Positions 7,977 through 16,442 of a stretch of DNA of 64,000 bases are shown here, in pieces. The number at the start of each line of letters is the position of its first letter. Position 1 is the stretch's first letter. This DNA comes from JAIQFL01 sp035295745 (GTDB lineage Bacteria > Acidobacteriota > Terriglobia > Bryobacterales > Bryobacteraceae): contig DATGIL010000075.1 in assembly GCA_035295745.1 (NCBI GenBank), positions 21,540-85,539 of the forward strand, in the 5' to 3' direction. Below the pieces are notes generated by a model. The model was not told the origin of the DNA and searched no databases. It saw only the letters and a program-made list of their open reading frames with translations. Made by a program: the position numbers and the translations under genes.

Positions 7977-8918
7977 TCAGGCCGCTTCGAAAACCAGTCG
8001 CAGGAAGGAACGGGGCTGATACTCAATCCGTATCGGCACGATCGAGCCAGAAGCCTCGTCGAGCCACAGAGTGAAGGTATTTTGGGAGCCAGTTCGCAGA
8101 TTGCGGATCTTGCCATGGACCGGGCGCAGTCCGGCGGCCTGATCTTCCGCTGTGGCGCGCTGAGTCCTGTCGATCTCCAGCCGGTACTCCTGCTCGTTGT
8201 AGACATAGCGTCCCACGCCGCGAGGCTCGCGCTCGCGCAGAAGCCTCGCCAGTTCGAACAGAAAGGTTGGTGGGGTTTGGCTGCCGGCTTTGGGCCAGGA
8301 CGTTTGGCGCCACTCCGGATTCTCCTGGAATGCCGCTTCCGCGGCTTCGATCAGCCGGCGGTCAAACCATTGGGCAGCCGACGACAGCTCGAAATGTGCT
8401 ACCGCGCTACGGCTGTCCCCGGGGGTATTCTGGCCGCGCACCGCGTTATAGACGCTCGGCCCGCTCTGGGGCTGCGCCGCAGCTTTCTTGGCATGGTCCA
8501 GACTTTCGTCGCTGGCGGGCGCCGTCAGCACGCCGAAATACCGCGCTTCCACCGGCACTGAATTGGCTTCGCGCACCACCTCGCGAATCCAGCCGATGCG
8601 GTGAACGCCGTGCGCACGTGCCGCGTCCGACCCACCCGCGAAAAATAACGTATGGGTGGTGGCGTCGCCCTCCTTCGTCTGTTCGACCGATGCCTGTCCG
8701 CCTCCCACGCCGCCCCGCCGGTACACCGGCATACCAAAAAGCAGAATCGTCGCGTCTGCGCGATAGCGTCTTATTTGTGTCCCTGGCTGGGAATTTTGCC
8801 GCATCTTGGGATTATCCGGGTTCGGCGGTTCAGCAGCAGCGGCACGGCTCCCGGTCCACGTACTCCCGAGAAGCCCTGCCATGAGTCCTAAGAATCCTCG
8901 CCTGTGATATTTGCCCAT
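7977..8918 (-). CDS. Tat-type exported protein, DUF3108-like, unknown function
   Basis: A 313-residue protein with an N-terminal HRRGFLGLMAGLLGS sequence that looks like a twin-arginine signal, followed by a low-complexity linker. The mature part has YRADATILLFGMPVYRRGGV near its N-terminus and a C-terminal beta-rich segment (VGRYVYNEQEYRLEIDRTQ, then HGKIRNLRTG, FTLWLDEASGSIVPIRIEY and SFLRLVFEA) that resembles DUF3108-type exported proteins, in which a sugar or lipid-conversion test follows IxPIRIEY. I chose the ATG at 8916-8918 because a ggaag lies 6 nt upstream; an ATG at 8922-8924 adds two residues. It is 31 nt downstream of the RNA-repair operon in the same direction and might be co-transcribed, but a functional link is not evident. 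Confidence 0.7.
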   Translation of the reverse strand: MGKYHRRGFLGLMAGLLGSTWTGSRAAAAEPPNPDNPKMRQNSQPGTQIRRYRADATILLFGMPVYRRGGVGGGQASVEQTKEGDATTHTLFFAGGSDAARAHGVHRIGWIREVVREANSVPVEARYFGVLTAPASDESLDHAKKAAAQPQSGPSVYNAVRGQNTPGDSRSAVAHFELSSAAQWFDRRLIEAAEAAFQENPEWRQTSWPKAGSQTPPTFLFELARLLREREPRGVGRYVYNEQEYRLEIDRTQRATAEDQAAGLRPVHGKIRNLRTGSQNTFTLWLDEASGSIVPIRIEYQPRSFLRLVFEAA

Positions 8919-8949
8919 GGCCATCTTCCCAGACTCTTCTCCTGCACGT

Positions 8950-10080
8950 TCATTGCCGCTTTTCGCCGTTCACCCACCACTCCACGCGGTCGCCCTCGGT
9001 TACGTCAGGGACCTCCCATCGCTCCATCATGTGCAGGAGAGCGGCTTCGTTCACCGGACGTGTGCGATTTCGATTCTGCTCGAAGAGCCGCTCGGGAATA
9101 GCTTCCACATAAACGATTCGCACGCGGGCGTGATAAGCGGTGAACAAATCCACCAGTTGCCGGCGCACTTCGCGGCCCAGGTTAGTGGCATTCCAGACAA
9201 AATCGCAGGATTGGCGCAGGTACCCACGTGCCGTTTCTCTCGCGGCGTGCAGCACCGCCCCCTGATTGCCGCTCGGCGCCGCTCCCAGTTCCTCGCGAAT
9301 TTCGTCGAGGGAGATCACCGGCAGGTCACTCATCCGTTCGGCGATCCAGGTGTCTTTCCCCGAGCCGGGCAACCCTGCCAGCAGTGTCACTTCGCAGCGC
9401 GAATCGTCGTACGCCAGGTAGTTGGGATCGCGAGCTTCCGACCGGAAGTACAGGAAGCGGCTGTGGTTCGAAGGAAAACGACGCGGTGTTTCCAGACACT
9501 CCTGTTCCCGGCAATATTCCTCAAACAGCGCTATCTGATCCAGCAATGCGGCCTGATCCGCGCATGTTCGGCCCGAGGCATCGGCCGCCGCCAGCAGCGC
9601 CACCTGCCTGCAACTCGCCGACTGGCTGATGCGAAATGCCAGTTTCTGAGCGTCGGCGCGGTTGATCAGGTGAAACGGAGCCTGGTGAAAGCGAATCATC
9701 CCGCAGACCTGCTCGCGCGCCGCGAAATCCATTCCCGCTTCCCACAAGATGCGCCGTGCGTCGATGCTGCCGCGCCGCGAATGCCCGGGACTCTTCACCC
9801 GCCCATCCTCCCAACGCGTACACGCCGGCTTGGCCACGTCGTGGAGCAATGCGGACGCCCAGACCACCTCCCGGCCGGCAGGCGGCAATGCGCGCCACGC
9901 CTCCATGGCGGCCAGCGATTCGCAAACCATGCGAACATGCGTCCAGACGTCGCCCTCTGCGTGGTGGATCGGGTCTTGCGGACAGGTGCGCATCGCCTCG
10001 ATCCACGGGAAGCGGTCCTCCAGATCGTTCCAAGGGATCCGAAAATCAGGCGGCTGCGGTACCCAGAACAGCTCACTCAT
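8950..10080 (-). CDS. HD-Pnk: HD-domain phosphoesterase fused to 5'-OH polynucleotide kinase
   Basis: A 376-residue two-domain protein. Residues about 35-170 form an HD domain: His40, the ALLHDVAKPA motif with His80-Asp81, and downstream His residues around GHSRRG and RFHQAPFH. Residues 230-376 form a P-loop kinase: Walker A GLPGSGKDTW (236-245), the SLDEIREEL loop with the candidate catalytic Asp259, WNATNLGREVR, and the NRNRTRPV lid. This order matches the HD-Pnk enzyme described from Runella slithyformis, which removes 2',3'-phosphates with the HD domain and phosphorylates 5'-OH ends with the kinase, preparing broken RNA for ligation. Its ATG overlaps the TGA of the RNA ligase by 4 nt, and I place the start there (10078-10080) rather than 48 codons upstream inside the ligase. 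Confidence 0.88.
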   Translation of the reverse strand: MSELFWVPQPPDFRIPWNDLEDRFPWIEAMRTCPQDPIHHAEGDVWTHVRMVCESLAAMEAWRALPPAGREVVWASALLHDVAKPACTRWEDGRVKSPGHSRRGSIDARRILWEAGMDFAAREQVCGMIRFHQAPFHLINRADAQKLAFRISQSASCRQVALLAAADASGRTCADQAALLDQIALFEEYCREQECLETPRRFPSNHSRFLYFRSEARDPNYLAYDDSRCEVTLLAGLPGSGKDTWIAERMSDLPVISLDEIREELGAAPSGNQGAVLHAARETARGYLRQSCDFVWNATNLGREVRRQLVDLFTAYHARVRIVYVEAIPERLFEQNRNRTRPVNEAALLHMMERWEVPDVTEGDRVEWWVNGEKRQ

Positions 10081-10775
10081 GGCGCAAACAGATCCGTTCC
10101 CGGGAGCAGCCGATTGGGCTCGATCGGGCGGTCCATCCAGTGTCCCTCGGAATCCTCCACCGCTTGTAGAAAGCCTCGTCGCACGTACTTGTACCGGCCC
10201 TGCACGCGACCGTCGGCCTCCCACTTGATGTAGAGGCCTTCCATCTGCTCGTTCGAGGAACAGCGCGACCTGCCGAGCAGTTGCTCCCAGTCCGCCACGG
10301 GACTCGTGGCGAGGATTGGCACCGAGTGTACCGGCGAGCCCGCCAGCATCGACTGCCGCTGCTCCGTGGAGAGGAACGCTCCAGTGTCACGATCCAGCAG
10401 ATCGAACTCCAGAAAGTAGTGCGGAAGCTGGTCGTAGAAGATGGTGTGCCGGGCGTACAGCCATTCGCCATACATCAGGTAGCGGCTTCCCAGGACGTTC
10501 CAGAGCGCGTGGCGATGCACGCTCGCCCATCGTTTGAACAGGTCGAACTGGCGCTCGCAGGGGCCGCCCGTGAGCACATGGCCTCGACTTTGCAGGACGA
10601 GGGTTCCATCGGGATCGAAGCTGATCCCCGAGTTGGAACCGTCCAGCTTCTCCTCGATCACCAGGGACAGTCCGGCGAGTCCGCCGGCGTTCACGGTGGC
10701 CAGATCCTCATCGCCAGGTTGAATCCGGGACCCGTTCAGATGGGGAGTGCGCGGGTATTTGACAATTCCCTTCAT
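10077..10775 (-). CDS. ATP-dependent RNA ligase, Rnl2-like
   Basis: A 232-residue nucleotidyltransferase with all expected ligase motifs in order: motif I EEKLDGSNSGI with the adenylated Lys43, SRG (63-65), motif III MYGEW with Glu104, motif IIIa FLEFDLLD (121-128), motif IV EGLYIKWE (179-186) and motif V YKYVR (195-199). It is about the size of a ligase catalytic core and lacks the C-terminal domain of T4 Rnl2 and any OB-fold, which argues against a DNA ligase. The upstream methyltransferase gene overlaps it by 4 nt (ATGA, 10772-10775) and the downstream HD-Pnk does the same, so the three are translationally coupled. The predicted job is sealing of 5'-P/3'-OH RNA breaks healed by HD-Pnk. Confidence 0.88.
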   Translation of the reverse strand: MKGIVKYPRTPHLNGSRIQPGDEDLATVNAGGLAGLSLVIEEKLDGSNSGISFDPDGTLVLQSRGHVLTGGPCERQFDLFKRWASVHRHALWNVLGSRYLMYGEWLYARHTIFYDQLPHYFLEFDLLDRDTGAFLSTEQRQSMLAGSPVHSVPILATSPVADWEQLLGRSRCSSNEQMEGLYIKWEADGRVQGRYKYVRRGFLQAVEDSEGHWMDRPIEPNRLLPGTDLFAP

Positions 10776-11455
10776 GGCACTTGCGCCAGCAGGATGCGGT
10801 GATTCAGCACGTGCTCGAAGGTGGCCCGGACGGCGCCTGCCTCCGCCGCCATCTTCTGCAGTTGAGGGAGTGTAAACAGGTGGATGTGCTCGGGATTGTC
10901 GTCCGGGGTGGACGGGGCGCTGGCGATGACGAATCGCCGCGCGCAGCGGACGGCCTCGCGCAGGGCCAGGGCCGGGTCGGTAAGGTGCTCCAGGACTTCG
11001 AGCACGCTGACCACATCGAAGGATCTCGGGGCGAACGGCAGGTGATGGGCGTCGGTGCGGACCACGGTCAGGCGGCCGATTCCTCCTTTGCGCACGGCGG
11101 CAAGATCGCTAGCGCGGCGGAAGTTGCGCTCGGCGCTGGTGACGGGAAGGTGCGGGAAGGCGGAAAGCAGCGGCCAAAGAAAGGTGCCGCGTCCGCTGCC
11201 GAGATCGAGCAGATTCTCCGGTTGCAGGCCATGGAGGATGCCGAGGACGCGCCGCACGCGAGGCAGTTCGGTATTCTGCTTGAATTTGTGGAGGCGCAGT
11301 CCGGCGTCTCGCCCCGCGTCGAGGGAGGCGTACGGCTCTCCCAGGCGTCCGCGTACGAAGGCAGTGGCCAAGTCGGTAAAGTATCGGTCGCCGTCGATGC
11401 TGCCAGGATACCGGAAATCTGCCAGCCTCAGCGGCCGGATGCCGCAATTCTCCAC
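10772..11455 (-). CDS. SAM-dependent methyltransferase of an RNA repair operon
   Basis: A class I methyltransferase, about 227 residues from a GTG at 11453-11455. SAM-binding motif I is LLDLGSGRGTFLWPL (82-96), followed by the acidic strand end TSAERN, motif III TDAHHLPF and motif IV SFDVVSVLEVLEHLTDP (145-161). Two histidines occur in DDNPEHIHLFT (185-195). The ExxEH arrangement (Glu153, Glu156, His157) plus a downstream His resembles the metal site of Hen1 3'-terminal RNA 2'-O-methyltransferases, but generic type-11 methyltransferases also often have EVLEH and PEHIH, so the substrate is open. The longer frame upstream runs through a perfect inverted repeat (11469-11535) and is unlikely to be coding, so the start is uncertain. 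The stop overlaps the RNA ligase start. Confidence 0.78.
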   Translation of the reverse strand: MENCGIRPLRLADFRYPGSIDGDRYFTDLATAFVRGRLGEPYASLDAGRDAGLRLHKFKQNTELPRVRRVLGILHGLQPENLLDLGSGRGTFLWPLLSAFPHLPVTSAERNFRRASDLAAVRKGGIGRLTVVRTDAHHLPFAPRSFDVVSVLEVLEHLTDPALALREAVRCARRFVIASAPSTPDDNPEHIHLFTLPQLQKMAAEAGAVRATFEHVLNHRILLAQVP

Positions 11456-11468
11456 AAAACCCGCGGAG

Positions 11469-11535
11469 TTCTGGGGACAGGCTACGCAATTCCCGAACTC
11501 AGCGAATTCGGGAATTGCGTAGCCTGTCCCCAGAA
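11469..11535. repeat. Perfect 29-bp inverted repeat with 9-nt loop
   Basis: The arm 11469-11497 (begins ttctggggacaggctacgca) and its exact reverse complement 11507-11535 flank ctcagcgaa. It lies between the divergent methyltransferase and NHL genes. Perfect arms of this length point to a recent insertion of a palindromic element or a strong hairpin. Confidence 0.93.
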
Positions 11536-11537
11536 TC

Positions 11538-11595
11538 GGCCTTGAAGTGTAGAGGATTTCAGAATTGGCCTCGAAGTGTAGGGGATTTCGGCCAA
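11538..11595. repeat. Tandem direct repeat, two 29-bp units
   Basis: Two adjacent units, 11538-11566 and 11567-11595, share ggcc(t)(t/c)gaagtgtag(a/g)ggatttc. They abut the 29-bp inverted repeat and look like the end of a mobile element or its scar. No transposase is present. Confidence 0.75.
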
Positions 11596-11684
11596 TGGTT
11601 AATACCCCGTAACGCGTACTAGGAGTTTTCCGTCTGGTATCCTTTGAGAAAGCGCTTCCCGCGTCGCGCCTCTCTGGATACTCC

Positions 11685-14600
11685 ATGCGTTCTCTTACGA
11701 TATCTGTCCCTTGTCTCATTGTCGCCGGCGCGCTGGCAGGTGTTGCACAGTCACTGCCGACGCTCAATCTATTTCCGTCCCGAATTGTCGGGCATCCGCT
11801 TCCCGAGCAGAACGTACTCTCGTCAGTCAATCCCAACCTGGTAGAAGGGCGCGAGTTATTCGGACCGGAAGGCATCGCTCTCGACACCTCGGCCTCTCCG
11901 CCGATTCTTTACGTCGCCGACACTTTCAACAACCGTGTGCTGGCATGGCAGAATGCCAGCGGATTCACCAACGGCCAAAAGGCCGACCTGGTGATCGGAC
12001 AGATCGATTTCTACAGCACCCAGGCTCAGGGTCCCGGCAGACAATTCCAAACGGGACTATCCGCGCCGACCGGCCTGGCAGTCTCGGGCGGCGACCTCTA
12101 CATTGCCGATAGCGGCAACAATCGCGTGCTCCGCTTCCGCAAGCCCTTCCAGAATGCGGGAAACCTCTTTCCCGACCTCTTCATCGGCCAGCCGAACCTG
12201 AACTCCAATATTCCCAACAATAACGGGACTTCCGGCCCCAGCGCCGTCGGCCTGAACTTCATCTCTAACGGAAAGCTGCAAACCGTCAATCTCACCTTCG
12301 ATACCGCCGGCAACCTCTGGATGACCGATCCCGGCAACCGCCGCGTTCTCCGCTTCGCCGCGTCCGACCTCGCCAGCGGCGGTGGGCCGCTCACCGCCAA
12401 CCTGCTGATCGGCAACCTGGGAATCTTCACCTCCGTGCAGCCTGCGATCACGGCGGCAACCGCTACCCAAGGGAATCTCTTTGCAACTCCGTCCGCCCTT
12501 GCCTTCGATCCCGCCGGACGTCTGTTCGTCTCCGACGGCGACGGCACCTCCTTCGCACGGGTCCTGGTATTTCTGCCGCCCTTTACCAATAGCAGTTCCG
12601 CATCGCGCATCATGGGCGTCTTTCCGCCCAACTCGACCCCCGCCCAGGATCAGATCAGCAAGACCGTCTTCTACTCCATCAACTCCATCTTTTTCGTCCC
12701 GGGGAGCACTCCCAAAGTGGGCCTCGTCGATCAACTCGGCAGCCGCATCCTACTCTTCGATTCCTACGACAATTGGCCCGACCCGTCCACCAGTTTCTCT
12801 CCGCAGGCGACGGCCGTAGTCGGACAGCCCAGCTTTACCAGCCTGAACGCCAACGCCGGCACTACATTTATCCCTCCCTCGTCCACGTCGACTTTGTACT
12901 ACCCATCGGCGGCCGTCCTCCAGGGCAATGACCTCTTCGTCGCCGATGCCGGCAATAACCGCGTGCTCGATCTTCCCGTGGTAAACAGCGTCCCCGGCCC
13001 AGCCACGCGCGTCCTCGGGCAAGATCGCTTCGATATGAGCGCCTCAAATCTCATCGAAGGCAAGGAATTCGATTTCACGGCGAGCACCAGTTCCGGGACC
13101 ATTGCGGAGGGCGGCGTCACGATCGATAATAGCGGCGACACGCCACATTTGTATGTCGCCGATTTCGCCAATAACCGCGTCCTGGGCTTCAAGGATTTTC
13201 GCAGCCTGGCCGCCAATGTCCGTGCCGACATCGTCATTGGTCAGGCGGATTTCAATTCGGGACTCTGCAACCAGACGGGCGACCCCAACCACCTTACCGC
13301 TGGCACTCTGTGCCGCCCGACCAGCGTAATAACCGATTCCAACGGCAATCTTTATGTAGCCGATTCGGGCAACGGACGAGTCTTACGATTCCCCGCGCCG
13401 TTCGCGCACCAAGGCCTCGAGCAGGCCGACCTAGTCCTGGGACAGCATAACTTCAACACCAAGATCACCGATCCCAGTAGCTTCACCATGTCGGCGCCTT
13501 ACGGTCTGGCCTTCGCGGCGAACAACGGATTGCTGGTGTCCGACGTGGTACACAATCGCGTGCTCTTCTTCGCTTTCAATAGCAGCGGCGGCTTCGATCC
13601 TACCGCCGACAGCGGGAAAGCAGCTTCCAAAGTGCTCGGCCAGCAGAACTTTACCACCACTACGAGCGGCAACGCCGATTCGCAGATGAATGGGCCGCGT
13701 CACATCGCCGCCGACACTGACGGCCGCCCTTATGTCGTCGATACCGGTAACAATCGGGTCATGATCTTTGACGGGATCGGAGCCGCGCCCAGCGGCGCGT
13801 CAGCAGCGCACATCTTGAACGGCTTCAATGTGCCGCATGGGATTTTCGTCAACCAGACGACCGGTGAGATTTGGGTCACGAACACCAATTCGGGCACGGT
13901 CCTGCGATTTCCCCAGTACCAATCGCTGCTGCTCAGTGACGCTTCCAATGGCGGCGTACAGGACGCGGGCGCACCGGTCGACGTGACCCAGGATCCGTAC
14001 GGCGACCTGATCGTCGCGGACGCCAGCAATCGTGTGGCGCTCTATTTCCCTGGCGTACAAGCCATGAATGGCGCGAATTTCATTCCGTCTTATCATTTGT
14101 CTCCGGGGATGCTCGCCGCGTTGTGCGCCGCTAATAGCAACTGCTCGAACGGCGCGGCCATCTTCGGCGCCAACACCGTCGACAACTCGACGCGCCCGAA
14201 TCCTCTGCCAATGCCGACTTCGCTCGACAACGTGCAGTTGAACCTCAATTTCACGGACAGCAACGGGAATCCGCAGACCGTTGCCGCGCCCTTGTATTAC
14301 GTCTCGCCGACACAGATCGTCTTTTATGTTCCGATGAGCGCGCCCACCAGCGGCACCGTGAATCTGGAAGTGGTGCAGACCACCACGGGCCGTCTTTATG
14401 CCGCCGGACCCACCACGATGAATACTTACTCACCGGCGGTTTTCATGCAGCAATACGCCGGCAAATTGCGTCCCGCGTCGGTGCTCAATCAGGATAATAC
14501 GCTCAACTCCCCCAGCAATCCGGCGCTCCGTGGATCCACCATCCAGATCTTCGCAACCGGCCAGGGCTTTGTGCCCGGTGCGCCGTCGGATGGCAGCGCA

Positions 14601-14870
14601 GCCCCGTCCCCGCCGCTGAACACGCCGTTCACGCCGCGTGTCGGGATCAACTTCATCTACACCGATCAGTACACACCCGGACAGGGCGACCCGGCGGACA
14701 AGCAATTTGTCTCGTTCTCCGGATTAGCGCCAGGCGAAGTGGGAGTGTGGCAGATCAACGTGCAGATTCCGATCAATGTGTCGCCCGGTGCGCAGATTCC
14801 GTTGTACATCTCAACGGGAAGCTTGCTGAGCACCGACGGCAGCTTCTACACCACCATCGCCGTGAAGTAG
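11685..14870 (+). CDS. NHL-repeat beta-propeller protein with Solibacter C-terminal domain (TIGR03437)
   Basis: A 1061-residue secreted protein. A signal peptide (RSLTISVPCLIVAGALAGVA) precedes a long series of NHL repeats, recognisable by recurring (L/Y)YVAD(T/S)(F/G)NNRVL-type motifs at roughly residues 75-90, 130-150, 200-230, 410-430, 480-500, 550-570 and 680-700; these should build one or two six-bladed propellers. The last about 220 residues (from NLNFTDSNGNPQ, with YYVSPTQIVFYVPMSAP, GSTIQIFATGQGFVPGAP and GVWQINVQIPINVSPGAQIP) match the TIGR03437 domain that is expanded in Candidatus Solibacter. A role in the envelope or in binding polymers is likely, but no ligand is known. It is divergent from the RNA repair operon and convergent with the next gene. 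Confidence 0.9.
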   Translation: MRSLTISVPCLIVAGALAGVAQSLPTLNLFPSRIVGHPLPEQNVLSSVNPNLVEGRELFGPEGIALDTSASPPILYVADTFNNRVLAWQNASGFTNGQKADLVIGQIDFYSTQAQGPGRQFQTGLSAPTGLAVSGGDLYIADSGNNRVLRFRKPFQNAGNLFPDLFIGQPNLNSNIPNNNGTSGPSAVGLNFISNGKLQTVNLTFDTAGNLWMTDPGNRRVLRFAASDLASGGGPLTANLLIGNLGIFTSVQPAITAATATQGNLFATPSALAFDPAGRLFVSDGDGTSFARVLVFLPPFTNSSSASRIMGVFPPNSTPAQDQISKTVFYSINSIFFVPGSTPKVGLVDQLGSRILLFDSYDNWPDPSTSFSPQATAVVGQPSFTSLNANAGTTFIPPSSTSTLYYPSAAVLQGNDLFVADAGNNRVLDLPVVNSVPGPATRVLGQDRFDMSASNLIEGKEFDFTASTSSGTIAEGGVTIDNSGDTPHLYVADFANNRVLGFKDFRSLAANVRADIVIGQADFNSGLCNQTGDPNHLTAGTLCRPTSVITDSNGNLYVADSGNGRVLRFPAPFAHQGLEQADLVLGQHNFNTKITDPSSFTMSAPYGLAFAANNGLLVSDVVHNRVLFFAFNSSGGFDPTADSGKAASKVLGQQNFTTTTSGNADSQMNGPRHIAADTDGRPYVVDTGNNRVMIFDGIGAAPSGASAAHILNGFNVPHGIFVNQTTGEIWVTNTNSGTVLRFPQYQSLLLSDASNGGVQDAGAPVDVTQDPYGDLIVADASNRVALYFPGVQAMNGANFIPSYHLSPGMLAALCAANSNCSNGAAIFGANTVDNSTRPNPLPMPTSLDNVQLNLNFTDSNGNPQTVAAPLYYVSPTQIVFYVPMSAPTSGTVNLEVVQTTTGRLYAAGPTTMNTYSPAVFMQQYAGKLRPASVLNQDNTLNSPSNPALRGSTIQIFATGQGFVPGAPSDGSAAPSPPLNTPFTPRVGINFIYTDQYTPGQGDPADKQFVSFSGLAPGEVGVWQINVQIPINVSPGAQIPLYISTGSLLSTDGSFYTTIAVK

Positions 14871-14871
14871 G

Positions 14872-15026
14872 TGGCACGGACACTCGTGTCTGCCGCGTCG
14901 ACACTCTGGTCGACGCTTTTCAAATGTCCACCAAGCGTGATGCCTCTCGGTGATTTGGAATCGGTAGACGCCCCAAAAGCGTCGAGAATAGTCTCGACGC
15001 GGCAAACACGAGTGTTTGCGCCACGT
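14872..15026. repeat. Repeat B, inverted pair
   Basis: Two copies of a roughly 50-bp sequence in opposite orientation, at about 14872-14924 and 14974-15024, separated by about 50 nt. Each copy holds its own hairpin: gcgtcgaga-atag-tctcgacgc in the second copy and a diverged gcgtcgac version in the first. The element begins right after the NHL stop codon and ends just before the stop of the convergent gene, so it may serve as a bidirectional terminator. Confidence 0.85.
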
Positions 15027-15031
15027 CTATC

Positions 15032-16405
15032 TCAATCTACGGAGAAGACGTAGTCATATTTCGAGCGCTCCGCGGCCAGCGCAGCATTGACTTTCACACG
15101 ATCCACCTGAACATCTTTGTCCCGAAAGTGAAGCGCGACGATGAAATACAGCAGGTAGTCGTCCACCGGGCACGGATCGGATAGAAACAGAACCTTGGCA
15201 GCGTGAGGAAGTTTCGGATTCACAACAGCCAGTCGCTCGATCACCGGCCGTGTCTGTTGGATCGCGGCCGGTACCCACGCGTTTCCAAGCGGCTTCTCAT
15301 GCCGGTGAGCGGGGATCACGGCCGCCGTCACCAAAGCGAATAAGACGAGCTGTTCCAGCCGGACTCCGCATACCACTGGCCGATTTCGAAATCCACGTAG
15401 CGCCCCATCGCGCAGCAGCACCAATGCCCGACTTGCATACAGATACCACCCCGGCAGCGTCAAGTACATCACGAAGAACCCGCGCGGATTGATAAAGATG
15501 AAGGGCAGAGCCCCGATCAGCGCAAGACACCACGCGAAGAGCAGGTCCCGATTGCGCGCGGCAATCGCCAGCGCGAGCATCCCCACCCACACTGCAATCA
15601 CCGTAAAGTTGCTGAACTTCACCGCATGATAGAACAGGTCGAATAGATAATGTTGCCAGCCTGCGAGGAAGATCCGGGCCGAAGGCTGCGGGAGGTAATC
15701 GGGATTGAGCGTCATCCGGTGCGCGCCGGCAGTCTTAAATGCAAGGTACGCAATCGTGATGGGAATCGACAGAACCGGGAACCATGCGTGATGGCGAATC
15801 TCCCTGCCAATGGCGGCCATCGAGAGCTTGCCCCGGTAATAAATCATCTCGTAAACCAGCATCAGCACGGGCAGCGTTACGGCCATCTCCTTGGAGCCAA
15901 GCGCACCCAGATAGAGAACTGCCAGAACACCCACATCCGCCGCGCCTGCTCCCCGGCTTCTGTTCCGCACGAGGAGGTAATAAACGAAGGCGCAGTAATA
16001 AAAGAAGAAACACAACAAGTCGAAGATTATGGACGAGATGTAGTACAGGTCCGCGAGGTGCGCATGATAGGCGCCGATGACGCAGGCCAGGATCGCGATT
16101 TCACGCGACCCTGACACCAACCTGCAGAACTCATAGAGAAGTGCCAGGTTCGCCAATAGAAGTACGAAACACAAAAACCGGTACGGCAGCGGATTCAATC
16201 CAAAACCGGCGAATAGGGCGCGGTATGCCAAGGCCCCAATCGGCCGATCGTTCTGGATCAGTTTCCAGATAGGAGGAAACCATGCCGCATACAGGTTCAT
16301 CATCTCGTCGGGAGCGAAGTAACCCCGAATTCCGTCCCCGGCAAATGCGAAAAAGATCCCCAAGGGCACGACACCGGCCAACAAGCGCACCCGATTCTGC
16401 GACAT
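15032..16405 (-). CDS. Polytopic membrane protein, GT-C glycosyltransferase-like
   Basis: A 457-residue integral membrane protein with about ten hydrophobic helices. The first periplasmic loop holds an acidic motif (RGYFAPDEMMNLYAAWFPP, residues about 27-45), as in GT-C enzymes that transfer sugars from polyprenyl-phosphate donors, and a second loop has YHAHLADLYYISSIIFDL. The C-terminal 80 residues are soluble (IERLAVVNPKLPHAAKVLFL), as in several bacterial ArnT/PMT-like proteins. The ATG at 16403-16405 is chosen; a TTG lies 12 nt upstream. No glycan cluster surrounds it, so donor and acceptor are unknown, and the family assignment is by shape and motif only. Confidence 0.65.
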   Translation of the reverse strand: MSQNRVRLLAGVVPLGIFFAFAGDGIRGYFAPDEMMNLYAAWFPPIWKLIQNDRPIGALAYRALFAGFGLNPLPYRFLCFVLLLANLALLYEFCRLVSGSREIAILACVIGAYHAHLADLYYISSIIFDLLCFFFYYCAFVYYLLVRNRSRGAGAADVGVLAVLYLGALGSKEMAVTLPVLMLVYEMIYYRGKLSMAAIGREIRHHAWFPVLSIPITIAYLAFKTAGAHRMTLNPDYLPQPSARIFLAGWQHYLFDLFYHAVKFSNFTVIAVWVGMLALAIAARNRDLLFAWCLALIGALPFIFINPRGFFVMYLTLPGWYLYASRALVLLRDGALRGFRNRPVVCGVRLEQLVLFALVTAAVIPAHRHEKPLGNAWVPAAIQQTRPVIERLAVVNPKLPHAAKVLFLSDPCPVDDYLLYFIVALHFRDKDVQVDRVKVNAALAAERSKYDYVFSVD

Positions 16406-16442
16406 CAATATCCGCAAATTCTAGCATCCGTCGCAGGCTTCT

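Noticed and set aside
10077..10775. ATP-dependent DNA ligase
   Set aside because: The protein ends right after motif V and has no OB-fold domain; the partner is an RNA-end-healing HD-Pnk.
11456..11887. Long N-terminal part of the methyltransferase frame
   Set aside because: It runs through a perfect inverted repeat and overlaps the divergent NHL gene; the residues show no domain.
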